From positions 1-14,817 of the forward strand of contig JAIRTZ010000140.1 of assembly GCA_031254685.1 (NCBI GenBank): a DNA stretch of 14,817 bases. Reading direction: 5' to 3'. The notes under the pieces were generated by a model. That model ran no database searches. It saw only the letters and a list, made by a program, of their open reading frames with translations, and was not told the origin of the DNA. Positions 6,375 through 14,131 of the stretch are shown here, one piece after another. The position numbers were made by a program, and so were the translations under genes. Within the stretch, counting starts at the first letter, position 1; each line of letters opens with the position of its first letter. The DNA comes from Methanomassiliicoccaceae archaeon. Lineage in GTDB: Archaea > Thermoplasmatota > Thermoplasmata > Methanomassiliicoccales > Methanomethylophilaceae.

Positions 6375-7212
6375 CCGCCGGCCCCGTACTGCCGGAGGCG
6401 CATGATATCACGTCCACGTCCCCGAGCATATCACGGATCTGATCCTCTTCCGCATCCGTGAAGATACTGTTGCCGAGCATGCACATCGACGCCATGTGCT
6501 CAATTCTCAGATCCGACAGCGCGCGTCTGACCTTCTTCGACTCTAATCCGACGCTCCTTGAGAATTCCGCCGACAGATCGTATAACGCCCTCTCCGACGG
6601 CGCCGCGATGTATCGGTTCACGCAACCGACGCCCGCTTCCGATACTTTCCTCATCGCTTCGGGGTCCGCGAGAATATTGCCGGTGTCCATCCTCGGACCC
6701 AGTACGATGACCGACATTCTCATATCGAGGCCTGTGTCGATCGTCCTTCCGAACGGCGGGAGCCCCGCCTTTATCCTGACCGGCTGTCTTCCCCCGATTA
6801 TTCCTGCGACGTCCCCGAGGCCTCCTCCGTTCTCTATCTCGGCGATATGCGCCGCCCTGTGCGCATCGTGTTCGTCAAGGTTCTTGAGTGATGTGATACA
6901 TAAAGCAAGAGCCAACGCGCCCGCGGCGCTCATGCCCAGCCCTTGGGATATCGGAAGGTCGTTCTCGATGGTTATGTCAAAGTTCTTGTCCGGGCCCAAG
7001 GCGCCGGCGACGTGCTCGGATATCTTCGGCTGACAGCTCTCGCCGTCCATCGTGATCCTCGTCCTGCGGTTGCTGGCGCGCCCCTCTATCGTCACCGTTA
7101 CGCCTTTGTTCAGCCGTATCCCGGCGCCGACGGACCCCGTCGTCATGACGTCGTCCGTGATGACGGGTGCGAAGAAGCACGTAATGTGGCCGGGACAGAA
7201 CGCTTTGATCAT
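6358..7212 (-). CDS. Pantoate kinase (GHMP kinase family)
   Basis: Phosphorylates pantoate to 4-phosphopantoate, the first step of the archaeal branch of CoA synthesis, in which phosphorylation precedes condensation with beta-alanine. The 284-aa protein opens with CPGHITCFF (6-14), the archaeal PoK version of the GHMP N-terminal motif. It carries the ATP-binding loop PISQGLGMSAAGALALAL (87-104), a GGGLGDVAG block (about 149-157) and a C-terminal SGSTGPAV. The ATG overlaps the coaBC stop by 4 nt (ATGA), so it is the last gene of the leftward operon and directly coupled to the next CoA enzymes. The partner phosphopantothenate synthetase is not in the window. A generic GHMP kinase is the alternative, but the coaBC linkage makes PoK much more likely. 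Confidence 0.9.
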   Translation of the reverse strand: MIKAFCPGHITCFFAPVITDDVMTTGSVGAGIRLNKGVTVTIEGRASNRRTRITMDGESCQPKISEHVAGALGPDKNFDITIENDLPISQGLGMSAAGALALALCITSLKNLDEHDAHRAAHIAEIENGGGLGDVAGIIGGRQPVRIKAGLPPFGRTIDTGLDMRMSVIVLGPRMDTGNILADPEAMRKVSEAGVGCVNRYIAAPSERALYDLSAEFSRSVGLESKKVRRALSDLRIEHMASMCMLGNSIFTDAEEDQIRDMLGDVDVISCASGSTGPAVIRKE

Positions 7213-8399
7213 AGTATCTCAGCGCACACGTCAAGTATCATGTCGGCGACGCTGTCCTTCGTCCCGGACGCGTCCTTCGCCGCGTCCTTCGTCAGAATGA
7301 CGGCGTTGGATGTTGTCTTTCCGGATACGTCGATATCGTTGGCGACTATCGCCGTCAGATCGTACGTCTCCATGCGGTCCTTCGCCCTTGCGATCAGCGT
7401 CTCTCGGTCCAATCCCGATTCCGCCTTGAATCCTATCACCTTTTTGCATTTGGTGCGTATCGCCGGCAATACTTTCGGTACCGGCACCAATTCAACGTTT
7501 ATCGGTCCGCTGCTCGGGATCTTTCCTTTCTTCGGGCTCATCGGTCCGAAGTCCGCGAGCGCCGCCGGGACGATGACGGCGTCGTGCTTTATCTTGGCCA
7601 CCATCTTCATCAGTTCGTCAACCGTCTCGAATCTTTTCAGAGGTATGTAATCAGGCAGCGGGACGCTGCATCCTCCCATCCACAGCTCTGTTTCCGCTCC
7701 GCGTTCGAACGCGCGCTCCGCAATGCTCACTGCCATGCGGCCCGTTGACCGGTTGGTTATGAACCGCATCGAATCGATCGGCTCCTCGCTGCGTCCCCCT
7801 ATCACCAGGATCTTCTTTTCCTTGAGATCGTTCTTGGACATCAGTTTGAAGACCCACGCGATGACTTCCTCCTTGGATACCGCCTTCGCTCTGAGGTCTA
7901 CCACGTTCGGGCCCAGGAACATAACTCCGTACTTCTTCAGCTGTTCCACGTTCTTCTGCACGGCGGGGTTCCTGAACATCGAGTCGTGCATCGCCGGCGC
8001 GATCACCATCGGTACGCCGGAGCCCATGGCGACGGTCGCCATTGTCGTCACCGGAGTGTCGTCGATGCCGTTCGCGATCTTTGATATCGTGTTCGCCGTC
8101 GCCGGATATATCAGGAACAGGTCGGCGACGCTGCCGTCCCCCAGCAGCGAGACGTGCTCCGCCCGTCCCGTTATCCTGGTCACCGGCGTATTGCCGGACG
8201 CAAACTCAAGCGATGCCGGCGTCACGATGTCCTGCGCGTCCGCCGACATCACCGGTATCACCTTGGCGCCGTGCCTTATCAGCTCGCGTATCGTTGCGAA
8301 GCACTCTACCGCGGCTACGCTGCCCGTGATGCCCATTATTATCGTCTTTCCTCTGAGCTTGCTGCTCTTGGTGCAAAAGATCTCTTCCGACGGATGCAT
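7209..8399 (-). CDS. coaBC: Bifunctional CoaBC: phosphopantothenate-cysteine ligase / phosphopantothenoylcysteine decarboxylase
   Basis: Makes 4'-phosphopantetheine from 4'-phosphopantothenate and cysteine. The N-terminal half (about 16-185) is the FMN-dependent CoaC decarboxylase: GITGSVAAVE (23-32), catalytic His82 in AEHVSL, PATANTISKIANGIDD (99-114) and PAMHDSMFRNP (135-145), the archaeal form of the PXMNXXMW motif. The bacterial substrate-clamp cysteine region is replaced by a shorter sequence (LGPNVVDLRAK), as I expect for archaeal enzymes. The C-terminal half (about 195-396) is CoaB: GGRSEEPIDSMRFITNRSTG (201-220), then PAALADFGP and the PKKGKI segment. The 396-aa length is normal. It lies 37 nt downstream of tmk and overlaps the pantoate kinase start by 4 nt. 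Confidence 0.94.
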   Translation of the reverse strand: MHPSEEIFCTKSSKLRGKTIIMGITGSVAAVECFATIRELIRHGAKVIPVMSADAQDIVTPASLEFASGNTPVTRITGRAEHVSLLGDGSVADLFLIYPATANTISKIANGIDDTPVTTMATVAMGSGVPMVIAPAMHDSMFRNPAVQKNVEQLKKYGVMFLGPNVVDLRAKAVSKEEVIAWVFKLMSKNDLKEKKILVIGGRSEEPIDSMRFITNRSTGRMAVSIAERAFERGAETELWMGGCSVPLPDYIPLKRFETVDELMKMVAKIKHDAVIVPAALADFGPMSPKKGKIPSSGPINVELVPVPKVLPAIRTKCKKVIGFKAESGLDRETLIARAKDRMETYDLTAIVANDIDVSGKTTSNAVILTKDAAKDASGTKDSVADMILDVCAEIL

Positions 8400-8436
8400 G
8401 GTCTCGCCCCTTTCCTTGTAATTCGGTACCTGTTCT

Positions 8437-9036
8437 TTAATCCATATGTCGGATCAGCTTCAAAATGTGCCCCATTACGTCCGCGGAGACCTCTTCTTTG
8501 GACCTTGACGCATCTATTATCACGAAACCGTACCTCTTGGCCAGCCTCAGATAGTTCCTTCTCACGTCCTTCAGATACTCCAGGCGCTCGAACTTGCTTT
8601 TGGACCCTCTCGCTTCGACGCGCTCCAGTCCGATCTTCGGGTCTATGTCAAATAAGAACGTGATATCGGGCTGAACCGTCACCTTGAGGTTCATCGTCAG
8701 CAGCCACGGCCTGTCCGCCGATCTTCCGTTGAGGTCGGCGGACTGATATGCCACCGTGGACGCAAAATATCTGTCGCATAGGACCGTTCTCTTTTCCTCG
8801 ACCCATTTCTTTATCTCCAGCGTGTGCTCGGCGCGGTCCGCGGTGAACAATAACGCCTCGGCGGCCGGCGAGAGCTCGGGAGAACCGCGGATCAGCATCC
8901 CGATCTTTCCTTTCGTCGGTTCCGATGTTCTGACGATATCGGCGTCCTTTTCCAGCGCCTTCGCTACGTATTCGATGCACGACGATTTGCCGGAGCCGTC
9001 TATCCCTTCGAACACGATGAACAGGCCTTTTCTCAT
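8437..9036 (-). CDS. tmk: Thymidylate kinase
   Basis: Phosphorylates dTMP to dTDP. The 199-aa protein has the P-loop EGIDGSGKSS (10-19), SEPTKGKIG (38-46), the DRY motif in LCDRYFASTVAYQ (86-98), a lid-region RVEARGSKSKFER and a C-terminal helix; this is normal size and organisation. The gene starts 1 nt after the gcvPB stop and ends with TAA, one of only two TAA stops in the window. A GAGG sequence lies about 8 nt ahead of the ATG. Its position after the glycine decarboxylase genes fits a one-carbon theme, because thymidylate synthesis consumes methylene-pterin one-carbon units. Confidence 0.95.
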   Translation of the reverse strand: MRKGLFIVFEGIDGSGKSSCIEYVAKALEKDADIVRTSEPTKGKIGMLIRGSPELSPAAEALLFTADRAEHTLEIKKWVEEKRTVLCDRYFASTVAYQSADLNGRSADRPWLLTMNLKVTVQPDITFLFDIDPKIGLERVEARGSKSKFERLEYLKDVRRNYLRLAKRYGFVIIDASRSKEEVSADVMGHILKLIRHMD

Positions 9037-9037
9037 C

Positions 9038-10468
9038 TCACTGCCTCTTTTTTCTCAGATATCGGGTGCTGAACACCGAATCCTTCGCCGCCTTCGTTTC
9101 GTCAACTCTTGAAACGGACGAATTGTACGGTGCCCCGAGCACCGTCTTCGGGTCCTCGTTCGCTATCTGTATCAATACGTCGGCCATTCTGTCAAGGTCT
9201 TCGGCGGAGCAGTCCTCCGTCGGCTCGAACATCATTGATTCGTCCACGAGCATCGGGAAATATATCGTCGGCGGGTGGATGCCGAAATCTATCATCCGTT
9301 TTGCGACGTCCAGCGCCCTGACGCCTTTCTCCTTCTTCAGGCGTGCCGCGCTTGCCACGAACTCGTGCTTCTTCAGGCTGCCGTACGGTACATCGTAAAC
9401 ATCTTTGATCAGTTCCTTCAGGTAGTTGGAATTGAGAACGGCCCTTACCGTCGCCTCTCTCAGTCCTTCGGAGCCCATTCTCAGTATGTACGCGTACCCT
9501 CTCAGTATCACGTTAACGTTGCCGTAGAACGCCCTGACCTTGCCGATGCTGAGTTTTCCGTTGTCCCTCAGCGAATATCCGTTCTTTGTCTTTTTTATGA
9601 TCGGGGACGGAAGATATTGCGCAAGTTCTTTTTTCACGCCCACCGGGCCGGAACCGGGGCCGCCGCCGCCGTGGGGGGCGGCGAATGTCTTGTGGACGTT
9701 GAAATGAACGATATCGAAGTCCATGTCGCCGGGCGTCGTCACGCCCATTATCGCATTGAGATTTGCTCCGTCGTAATACATCAGCGCCCCGGCATCGTGC
9801 ACGATCTTCGCGATCTCCTTGATATTGCGGTCGAATATACCCAATGTATTGGGATTCGTGAGCATGAACGCCGCTGTTCTCGGCGATATGGCGGCCTTCA
9901 GAGCGTCCACGTTCACCGACCCGTCCTTTGCCGACGGGATCTCGATCACTTTGTAACCGACCATCGCGGCGCTTGCCGGGTTTGTGCCGTGGGCGCTGTC
10001 CGGAATTATCACCTCATCCCTTTCGCCGCCGTTCTTTTTGTGATACGCTTTGACCATCAGCATCGCGGTGAACTCGCCGTGCGCGCCCGCGGCCGGCTGT
10101 AATGTCACGGAATCCATGCCCGCTATCGACGCGAGCTTGCGTTCCATGTCATACATTATCTCCAGGATGCCCTGTGTCGTGCTTTCGTCCTGGTACGGAT
10201 GCACGTCTGTGAATTTTTGTAACGATGACACACGGTCCGCGTACTTCGGGTTGTACTTCATTGTGCATGAACCGAGCGGGTACGGGCCGTTGTCGACGCC
10301 GAAGTTCATCGACGCGAGTCTTGTGTAATGGCGTATCACCTCGCTCTCGGGAAGGTTCGGTATGTTCAGGAATCTTCTTCTCAGTTCCTCCGGGATATCC
10401 GTTTCCGGAACGCGGGTCGCCTCGGCATCGGTTATCAGCTTCGTCCGCGCCTTCGTCTGGACGTACAT
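9038..10468 (-). CDS. gcvPB: Glycine dehydrogenase (decarboxylating) subunit 2
   Basis: PLP-binding subunit of the two-subunit P-protein of the glycine cleavage system, which decarboxylates glycine and passes the aminomethyl group to lipoylated H-protein. The 476-aa length fits the family. Motifs are PLGSCTMKYNPK (64-75), QPAAGAHGE (124-132), DSAHGTNPASA (157-167), YDGANLNAI (232-240), and HFNVHKTFAAPHGGGGPGSG (255-274) with PLP lysine Lys260. A strong Shine-Dalgarno sequence, GGGAGGTG (10474-10481), precedes the ATG by 5 nt, and the start overlaps the gcvPA stop by one base (TGATG). The H and T proteins are not encoded here. Confidence 0.96.
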   Translation of the reverse strand: MYVQTKARTKLITDAEATRVPETDIPEELRRRFLNIPNLPESEVIRHYTRLASMNFGVDNGPYPLGSCTMKYNPKYADRVSSLQKFTDVHPYQDESTTQGILEIMYDMERKLASIAGMDSVTLQPAAGAHGEFTAMLMVKAYHKKNGGERDEVIIPDSAHGTNPASAAMVGYKVIEIPSAKDGSVNVDALKAAISPRTAAFMLTNPNTLGIFDRNIKEIAKIVHDAGALMYYDGANLNAIMGVTTPGDMDFDIVHFNVHKTFAAPHGGGGPGSGPVGVKKELAQYLPSPIIKKTKNGYSLRDNGKLSIGKVRAFYGNVNVILRGYAYILRMGSEGLREATVRAVLNSNYLKELIKDVYDVPYGSLKKHEFVASAARLKKEKGVRALDVAKRMIDFGIHPPTIYFPMLVDESMMFEPTEDCSAEDLDRMADVLIQIANEDPKTVLGAPYNSSVSRVDETKAAKDSVFSTRYLRKKRQ

Positions 10469-11784
10469 CAGAGCACCTCCCTCAGCGCTTTCGCGAGTTT
10501 TCTGTGATCCGCATCGGAGTGCATCTCCGTCGTCGCGATGAGCATGCAGTCGTCCATCCCTTTGACGTGGCCCTTCAGCGGAACGCCGCCCATGACGCCG
10601 CGTTCCAGGAGCTCTGAGCTGACCTCCGATACGTCCTTTGACAGTCTTATCGGGAACTCGTTGAAATGAACGTTATCGAACACGATCTCGATACCTTTTA
10701 TCTTCGACAGCATCGTCATTAATGTTTTCGAACGTTCCATGTTCTTTTTCGCGATATCGATCATACCGTCCGCGCCCATCGCCGCCGCGTACACTGCGGC
10801 CGCGACCGCAGTTAACGCTTCGTTGGTGCATATGTTCGACGTTGCCGAACTTCGCCTTATGTGCTGCTCCCTTGTCTGCAGCGTGAGACAGAACGCCGTG
10901 TCGCCTTTCGAATCCTGCGTCATCCCGACGATGCGTCCGGGCATCTTCCTTATGTGCTCCTGGCGGCACGCGAACATCCCCAGCAACGGTGACCCGAAAC
11001 CCATCCTCGTCCCGAGCGGCTGGCCCTCGCCTATCGCTATGTCCGCGCCCATGTCGCCCGGCGGTCTCACGATGGGCATGCACATCGGGTTCACGCCTAT
11101 CACCAACGGGATGTCGCCTATCGTTTGCTTCACGGATGCGACGTTCCTGTCGAGACATCCGAATAGATTGGGCATCTCCGCGTACACGCCGCAGACGTTA
11201 TCTTTTTTCACCGCCGATGATATCTCGGACAGCAGCAGCGAACCGGTCCCTCTGTCGAACCCGTATCTTGATATCTTTATCCCGGAGCCGATCAGATAAT
11301 TTTTCAGCACCGATGATCGTTCGCGGCTCAGCGCCTCCGGTATAAGGAACGTTCTTCCTTTGTTCATCCTGCCGCACATGAGCGCCGCCTCGCCGAGCGC
11401 CGTGGAGATATCGTACATCGACGAGTTCGCCGCGTCCATGCCGGTGAGCTCGCACACGATGCTCTGATATTCGAACAACGAACGCAGCATCCCTTGGCTG
11501 ATCTCCGGCTGGTACGGCGTGTACGACGTATAGAATTCTGACATTCCCGTTATGTGGTCCACCGCCGCAGGCACGTAATGCCTGTACGAGCCCATGCCCA
11601 TGAAGCACGGCATATCGGAAGCGGTGACGTTCCTGCCGAGCGTTCTTGTTATCTTATCGACGACGTCCATTTCCGGCATGCCGGCGCCTATATCAAGCTT
11701 CTTCCTGACGTCGCGGGGAACGTCCGCGAACAATTCGTCGGTCGATGACATCCTCAGCCGTTCCAGCATGCGGTCCTGTTCCAT
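10468..11784 (-). CDS. gcvPA: Glycine dehydrogenase (decarboxylating) subunit 1
   Basis: Partner subunit of GcvPB in the two-subunit P-protein; this half lacks the PLP lysine. Family hallmarks are SSTDELFADVP near the N-terminus, FMGMGSYRHYVPAAVDHI and TSYTPYQPEISQGMLRSLFEYQ, then MDAANSSMYD and a C-terminal region rich in small residues. I start it at the ATG at 11784 (438 aa, MEQDRMLERL). The TATA-like AAATAAATAATTT centred near 11810 puts the transcript start at about 11784, and no Shine-Dalgarno sequence precedes the alternative ATG at 11799, which would add five residues. The stop overlaps gcvPB by one base. It can be transcribed from its own promoter, which lies in the 3' end of the Toprim gene, and perhaps by read-through from DUF167. 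Confidence 0.93.
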   Translation of the reverse strand: MEQDRMLERLRMSSTDELFADVPRDVRKKLDIGAGMPEMDVVDKITRTLGRNVTASDMPCFMGMGSYRHYVPAAVDHITGMSEFYTSYTPYQPEISQGMLRSLFEYQSIVCELTGMDAANSSMYDISTALGEAALMCGRMNKGRTFLIPEALSRERSSVLKNYLIGSGIKISRYGFDRGTGSLLLSEISSAVKKDNVCGVYAEMPNLFGCLDRNVASVKQTIGDIPLVIGVNPMCMPIVRPPGDMGADIAIGEGQPLGTRMGFGSPLLGMFACRQEHIRKMPGRIVGMTQDSKGDTAFCLTLQTREQHIRRSSATSNICTNEALTAVAAAVYAAAMGADGMIDIAKKNMERSKTLMTMLSKIKGIEIVFDNVHFNEFPIRLSKDVSEVSSELLERGVMGGVPLKGHVKGMDDCMLIATTEMHSDADHRKLAKALREVL

Positions 11785-11802
11785 ACCTGCCGTACACATT
11801 GT

Positions 11803-11816
11803 TAAATTATTTATTT
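11803..11816 (-). promoter_or_regulatory. TATA box of the gcvPA-gcvPB-tmk-coaBC-pok operon
   Basis: On the minus strand the A/T-only run AAATAAATAATTTA spans the stop codon of the Toprim gene. Its core is centred 26 nt from the ATG at 11784, predicting a leaderless gcvPA transcript. It overlaps the end of the upstream gene, so initiation here does not exclude read-through from the DUF167 promoter. Confidence 0.5.
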
Positions 11817-12226
11817 TTGCCTTCGTTCTTTCTTACCGACTCGGTCACCAGACGGCAGTAGAACGACGGAAGGCTTTCGACGTCGTATATCTCGTTCCCG
11901 CATATCCATCGGAGTTTCGACCGTAACGTTACGTCATGCTTCACGCATAACGACGATAACGAACGTTCAAGGTCCTTCGCGATCTCGTCGCCTTGATCGT
12001 CCCAATCGGTCATTATCACGGCGGCCTTCTTCCTTTCGTATAATTTTTCGGCCACCTTCAGCGCGCCTCCCTCCGACTGGACGCTCAGCATCTCCGCGCT
12101 GATCCCCAGCAGGGACATCGCCATCCTGTCCTTGGGGCCCTCGACCAGAAGCATTCGTTCAATGCACATCTCCGACAGGTCGTCAAGTATCGCGTTCAGC
12201 CTTTCCAAACGTTCCTCGTTGTTCAC
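11807..12226 (-). CDS. Small Toprim-domain protein
   Basis: A 139-residue stand-alone Toprim protein. The fold is marked by the glutamate motif LLVEGPKDRMAM (26-37) and the acidic TDWDDQGDE (73-81) with Asp74 and Asp76. Toprim domains use these residues to hold Mg2+ in primases, topoisomerases and M5/OLD-type nucleases. Short archaeal members of this kind have no settled function. They resemble the Toprim unit of RNase M5 and small primase-like proteins, so nucleic-acid cleavage or strand transfer is a family inference. It starts with GTG at 12226, overlapping the DUF167 stop by 4 nt (GTGA), with GGAGG 7 nt upstream. It ends with TAA. Pairing with DUF167 suggests co-expression. Confidence 0.82.
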   Translation of the reverse strand: MNNEERLERLNAILDDLSEMCIERMLLVEGPKDRMAMSLLGISAEMLSVQSEGGALKVAEKLYERKKAAVIMTDWDDQGDEIAKDLERSLSSLCVKHDVTLRSKLRWICGNEIYDVESLPSFYCRLVTESVRKNEGKNK

Positions 12227-12519
12227 ACCGATGCCTCCAGGGATGAGATTATTTTTTCAGGTGTTCCGTGGATCATCACCGTCTTCTGCCTGTTCGTGTG
12301 CCCTTTTATTATCTCGGACCTGCAGCCGGTGATGTTTTCCATGAATTCCTCGACCTCCCTGTTCGCCTTCCCGTCAAGCGGCGGCGAACGCACACGTACC
12401 GTCAAACGCTTTCTCCATACGTTCATCCCGTCCGTTCCCTGCCTGTCCGAGTTCGGGGAAACGATGATGTTCACCTCAACTCCGCCGGTAACGGACCTGG
12501 ATATCTCGCGAATGTTCAC
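12223..12519 (-). CDS. DUF167 / YggU family protein
   Basis: A 98-residue protein of the widespread DUF167 (YggU) family of small alpha/beta proteins of unknown function. The family core is clear: GVEVNIIVSPNS (13-24), WRKRLTVRVRSPPLDGKANR (35-54) and GHTNRQKTVMIHG (73-85). I choose the GTG at 12519 as start. Family members normally begin just before the NIREIS segment, and the promoter at 12539-12552 predicts a transcript starting almost exactly there. A longer form from the TTG at 12588 (121 aa) would begin upstream of its own promoter and overlap the Gins51 promoter, so I reject it. It is the first gene of the leftward train and overlaps the Toprim gene by 4 nt. Confidence 0.85.
   Translation of the reverse strand: MNIREISRSVTGGVEVNIIVSPNSDRQGTDGMNVWRKRLTVRVRSPPLDGKANREVEEFMENITGCRSEIIKGHTNRQKTVMIHGTPEKIISSLEASV
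12234..12238 (-). promoter_or_regulatory. Shine-Dalgarno site for the GTG start of the Toprim gene
   Basis: GGAGG on the minus strand, 7 nt before GTG 12226. It justifies the non-ATG start and indicates translational coupling within the DUF167-Toprim pair. Confidence 0.6.
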
Positions 12520-12538
12520 GTTCTCGTATACGCCGGGA

Positions 12539-12552
12539 CGTTTATGATTGTT
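12539..12552 (-). promoter_or_regulatory. Promoter of DUF167, left half of a mirror-image pair
   Basis: On the minus strand it reads AACAATCATAAACG. The TATA-like part is centred about 25 nt before GTG 12519, predicting a leaderless mRNA. The first eight bases recur exactly in the opposing Gins51 promoter. Confidence 0.55.
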
Positions 12553-12579
12553 TTCAACGGGCACGCTTTGACGTGTGGC

Positions 12580-12593
12580 AACAATCAAATACA
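12580..12593 (+). promoter_or_regulatory. Promoter of Gins51, right half of a mirror-image pair
   Basis: It reads AACAATCAAATACA, with the TATA-like part centred about 27 nt before ATG 12615. It shares AACAATCA with the DUF167 promoter in inverted orientation (12545-12552 versus 12580-12587). Confidence 0.55.
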
Positions 12594-12614
12594 GACACCA
12601 TCTTAGCTGTCACG

Positions 12615-13355
12615 ATGGCACAGGATAACGATCCGATGACGTTCGATGACCTGACGTCCGCATACCGCGTCGAGATGAGGTCGCCGATGCTGGCCGAGGT
12701 CAGGAAGGATCTTTACCAAGCGATGGCGAGGCTGCAGGAGAGCAATCAGAAGGATTACGAGGCGGAATATGCGAAAGACCCGGATTCGCTGGCGTGGGTC
12801 GGCCTGAACGAACGCAGGATGAAGATAAACACCCATATACAGAAGGTCATCGACCTTCGCATGGAGAAGGTCGCCCTGATGGCACTGCGCACATCGATGG
12901 GCGCGAGTAACGTCCTCGAGAAACTGACGCAGGAAGAGCGCGAATATTATATCAGCGTGGCCGAGGCTTCGAAGAAACACCGGAACACCGTTCTGAAGGA
13001 CAGGTCGAAAAGGAACTACGTCATACCGGACATCTCTCCGAACGGCGCCGCGGACAATGCGCCGGCGGCCGTATCGGCGCCGCCCGCCGCGGAACCTCTG
13101 CCTGAGACACCGGCCGCCGATGCGGTCCGCGTTGCGGAGCCGGAGGGCGAGATGCTCGTGGAGCGTCCGCGCATGGTGTTCGAGGAGCCGCGTGAGGAAC
13201 TCGTGACGATACGGATACTCGAGGACCTTCCGAAGATCGCAGGCCCGGACTTCGATTACGAACTGAAAAGGGAGGACGTCGTGAGAATGCCGGTGACGCT
13301 GGCCAACGCGTTCATCAATCACGGGAAGGCGGTCCGGCTGAACGTCACACCCTGA
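12615..13355 (+). CDS. GINS complex subunit Gins51 (Gins15)
   Basis: Archaeal replication factor of the GINS complex, which joins MCM and GAN/Cdc45 in the replicative helicase. The 246-aa protein has a helical A domain (about 8-135, including MTFDDLTSAYRVEMRSP and an internal RLQESNQKDYEAEY segment), a Pro/Ala-rich linker (142-175) and a C-terminal B domain (about 195-246, VTIRILEDLPKIAG to FINHGKAVRLNV). The A-then-B order identifies the 51 type rather than Gins23. Thermoplasma is known to use Gins51 alone as a homotetramer, and no gins23 lies here. Start 12615 is set by the leaderless promoter; TTG 12573 lies upstream of that promoter, and ATG 12636 is a minor alternative. Its end overlaps the convergent hydrolase gene by 11 bp. 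Confidence 0.85.
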   Translation: MAQDNDPMTFDDLTSAYRVEMRSPMLAEVRKDLYQAMARLQESNQKDYEAEYAKDPDSLAWVGLNERRMKINTHIQKVIDLRMEKVALMALRTSMGASNVLEKLTQEEREYYISVAEASKKHRNTVLKDRSKRNYVIPDISPNGAADNAPAAVSAPPAAEPLPETPAADAVRVAEPEGEMLVERPRMVFEEPREELVTIRILEDLPKIAGPDFDYELKREDVVRMPVTLANAFINHGKAVRLNVTP

Positions 13356-14109
13356 TTATCCTTGTGTCGCCGCTGAACTCAAGACAGTCTATCTTCGACC
13401 GTTTTATTCCCGTTATTTCGGACACGGTCTCGCGGGCGGTGTCCGGTGTGTTGTTGTTCCTGCTTATGTGCGCCAGGAAGATCTTTCTTTTTTCGTTCAT
13501 CGTCCTCCTCAGCGATTCGGCGCAGGCGATGTTCGATAAATGTCCCAACTCGCTGCCGATGAGCCTTTTCAGCATCGGAGGGTATGGGCCGACCGCAAGC
13601 ATATGCTTGTCGTAATTCGATTCCACTATCGCAACGTCCGCGTCGGAGAGCACATTCTCGACCTCTTTCGTCATCACGCCGGTGTCCGTCGCGATCAGCA
13701 CCTTCTTTCCTTCGACGGATATCGCGAACGCGTTCGGTTCCGACGCGTTGTGCGATGTCGGCAGCGGTGTTATCGTCATCGGACCGGAATTGAATGTCTC
13801 CATTGTCGTTATCTTCGAATACGTAACGTTCCCGGGGTTGAACGACATGAATGTGTTCTCGTTGCAACATATCGGAACGTTCAGCTTCCGAGCCATTATC
13901 CCTGCGCCGGAAATATGGTCGCTGTGCTCGTGCGTTATCAGGAGCGTCTTTATCAGCGACGCGTCCAGTCCGTTGATGTTCATCAGCTCCGTTATCCTTT
14001 TTCCGCTGAGCCCCGCATCTATCATCACCGCGTGATCTTCGAACACGACGACGGTGCAGTTGCCGTCGCTTCCGCTGGCTAGGACGTGCACCTCCATCAT
14101 GATCCCCAT
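13345..14109 (-). CDS. Metallo-beta-lactamase-fold hydrolase, YycJ/WalJ-like
   Basis: A 254-aa MBL-fold protein. The opening VHVLASGSDGNCTVV (7-21) and IDAGLSGKRI (30-39) are typical of the YycJ-like branch. Metal ligands are complete: THEHSDH (59-65), His120 in PTSHNA, Asp142 in TDTG and His214 in LAHIS; GHLSN (189-193) is also present. Members of this group are metal-dependent hydrolases, some with DNA exonuclease activity; the substrate here cannot be told from sequence. ATG codons at 14109, 14100 and 14097 are all in frame. MEVHVLAS from 14097 best fits the family N-terminus, so the first residues are uncertain. It lies 22 nt downstream of the CBS gene in the same operon. Confidence 0.88.
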   Translation of the reverse strand: MGIMMEVHVLASGSDGNCTVVVFEDHAVMIDAGLSGKRITELMNINGLDASLIKTLLITHEHSDHISGAGIMARKLNVPICCNENTFMSFNPGNVTYSKITTMETFNSGPMTITPLPTSHNASEPNAFAISVEGKKVLIATDTGVMTKEVENVLSDADVAIVESNYDKHMLAVGPYPPMLKRLIGSELGHLSNIACAESLRRTMNEKRKIFLAHISRNNNTPDTARETVSEITGIKRSKIDCLEFSGDTRIIRV

Positions 14110-14131
14110 CCCATCATATCCGTGATCAAAA

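Noticed and set aside
12520..12588. N-terminal extension of DUF167 to the TTG at 12588
   Set aside because: It would start upstream of the gene's own promoter and overlap the divergent Gins51 promoter; the added residues do not match the family.
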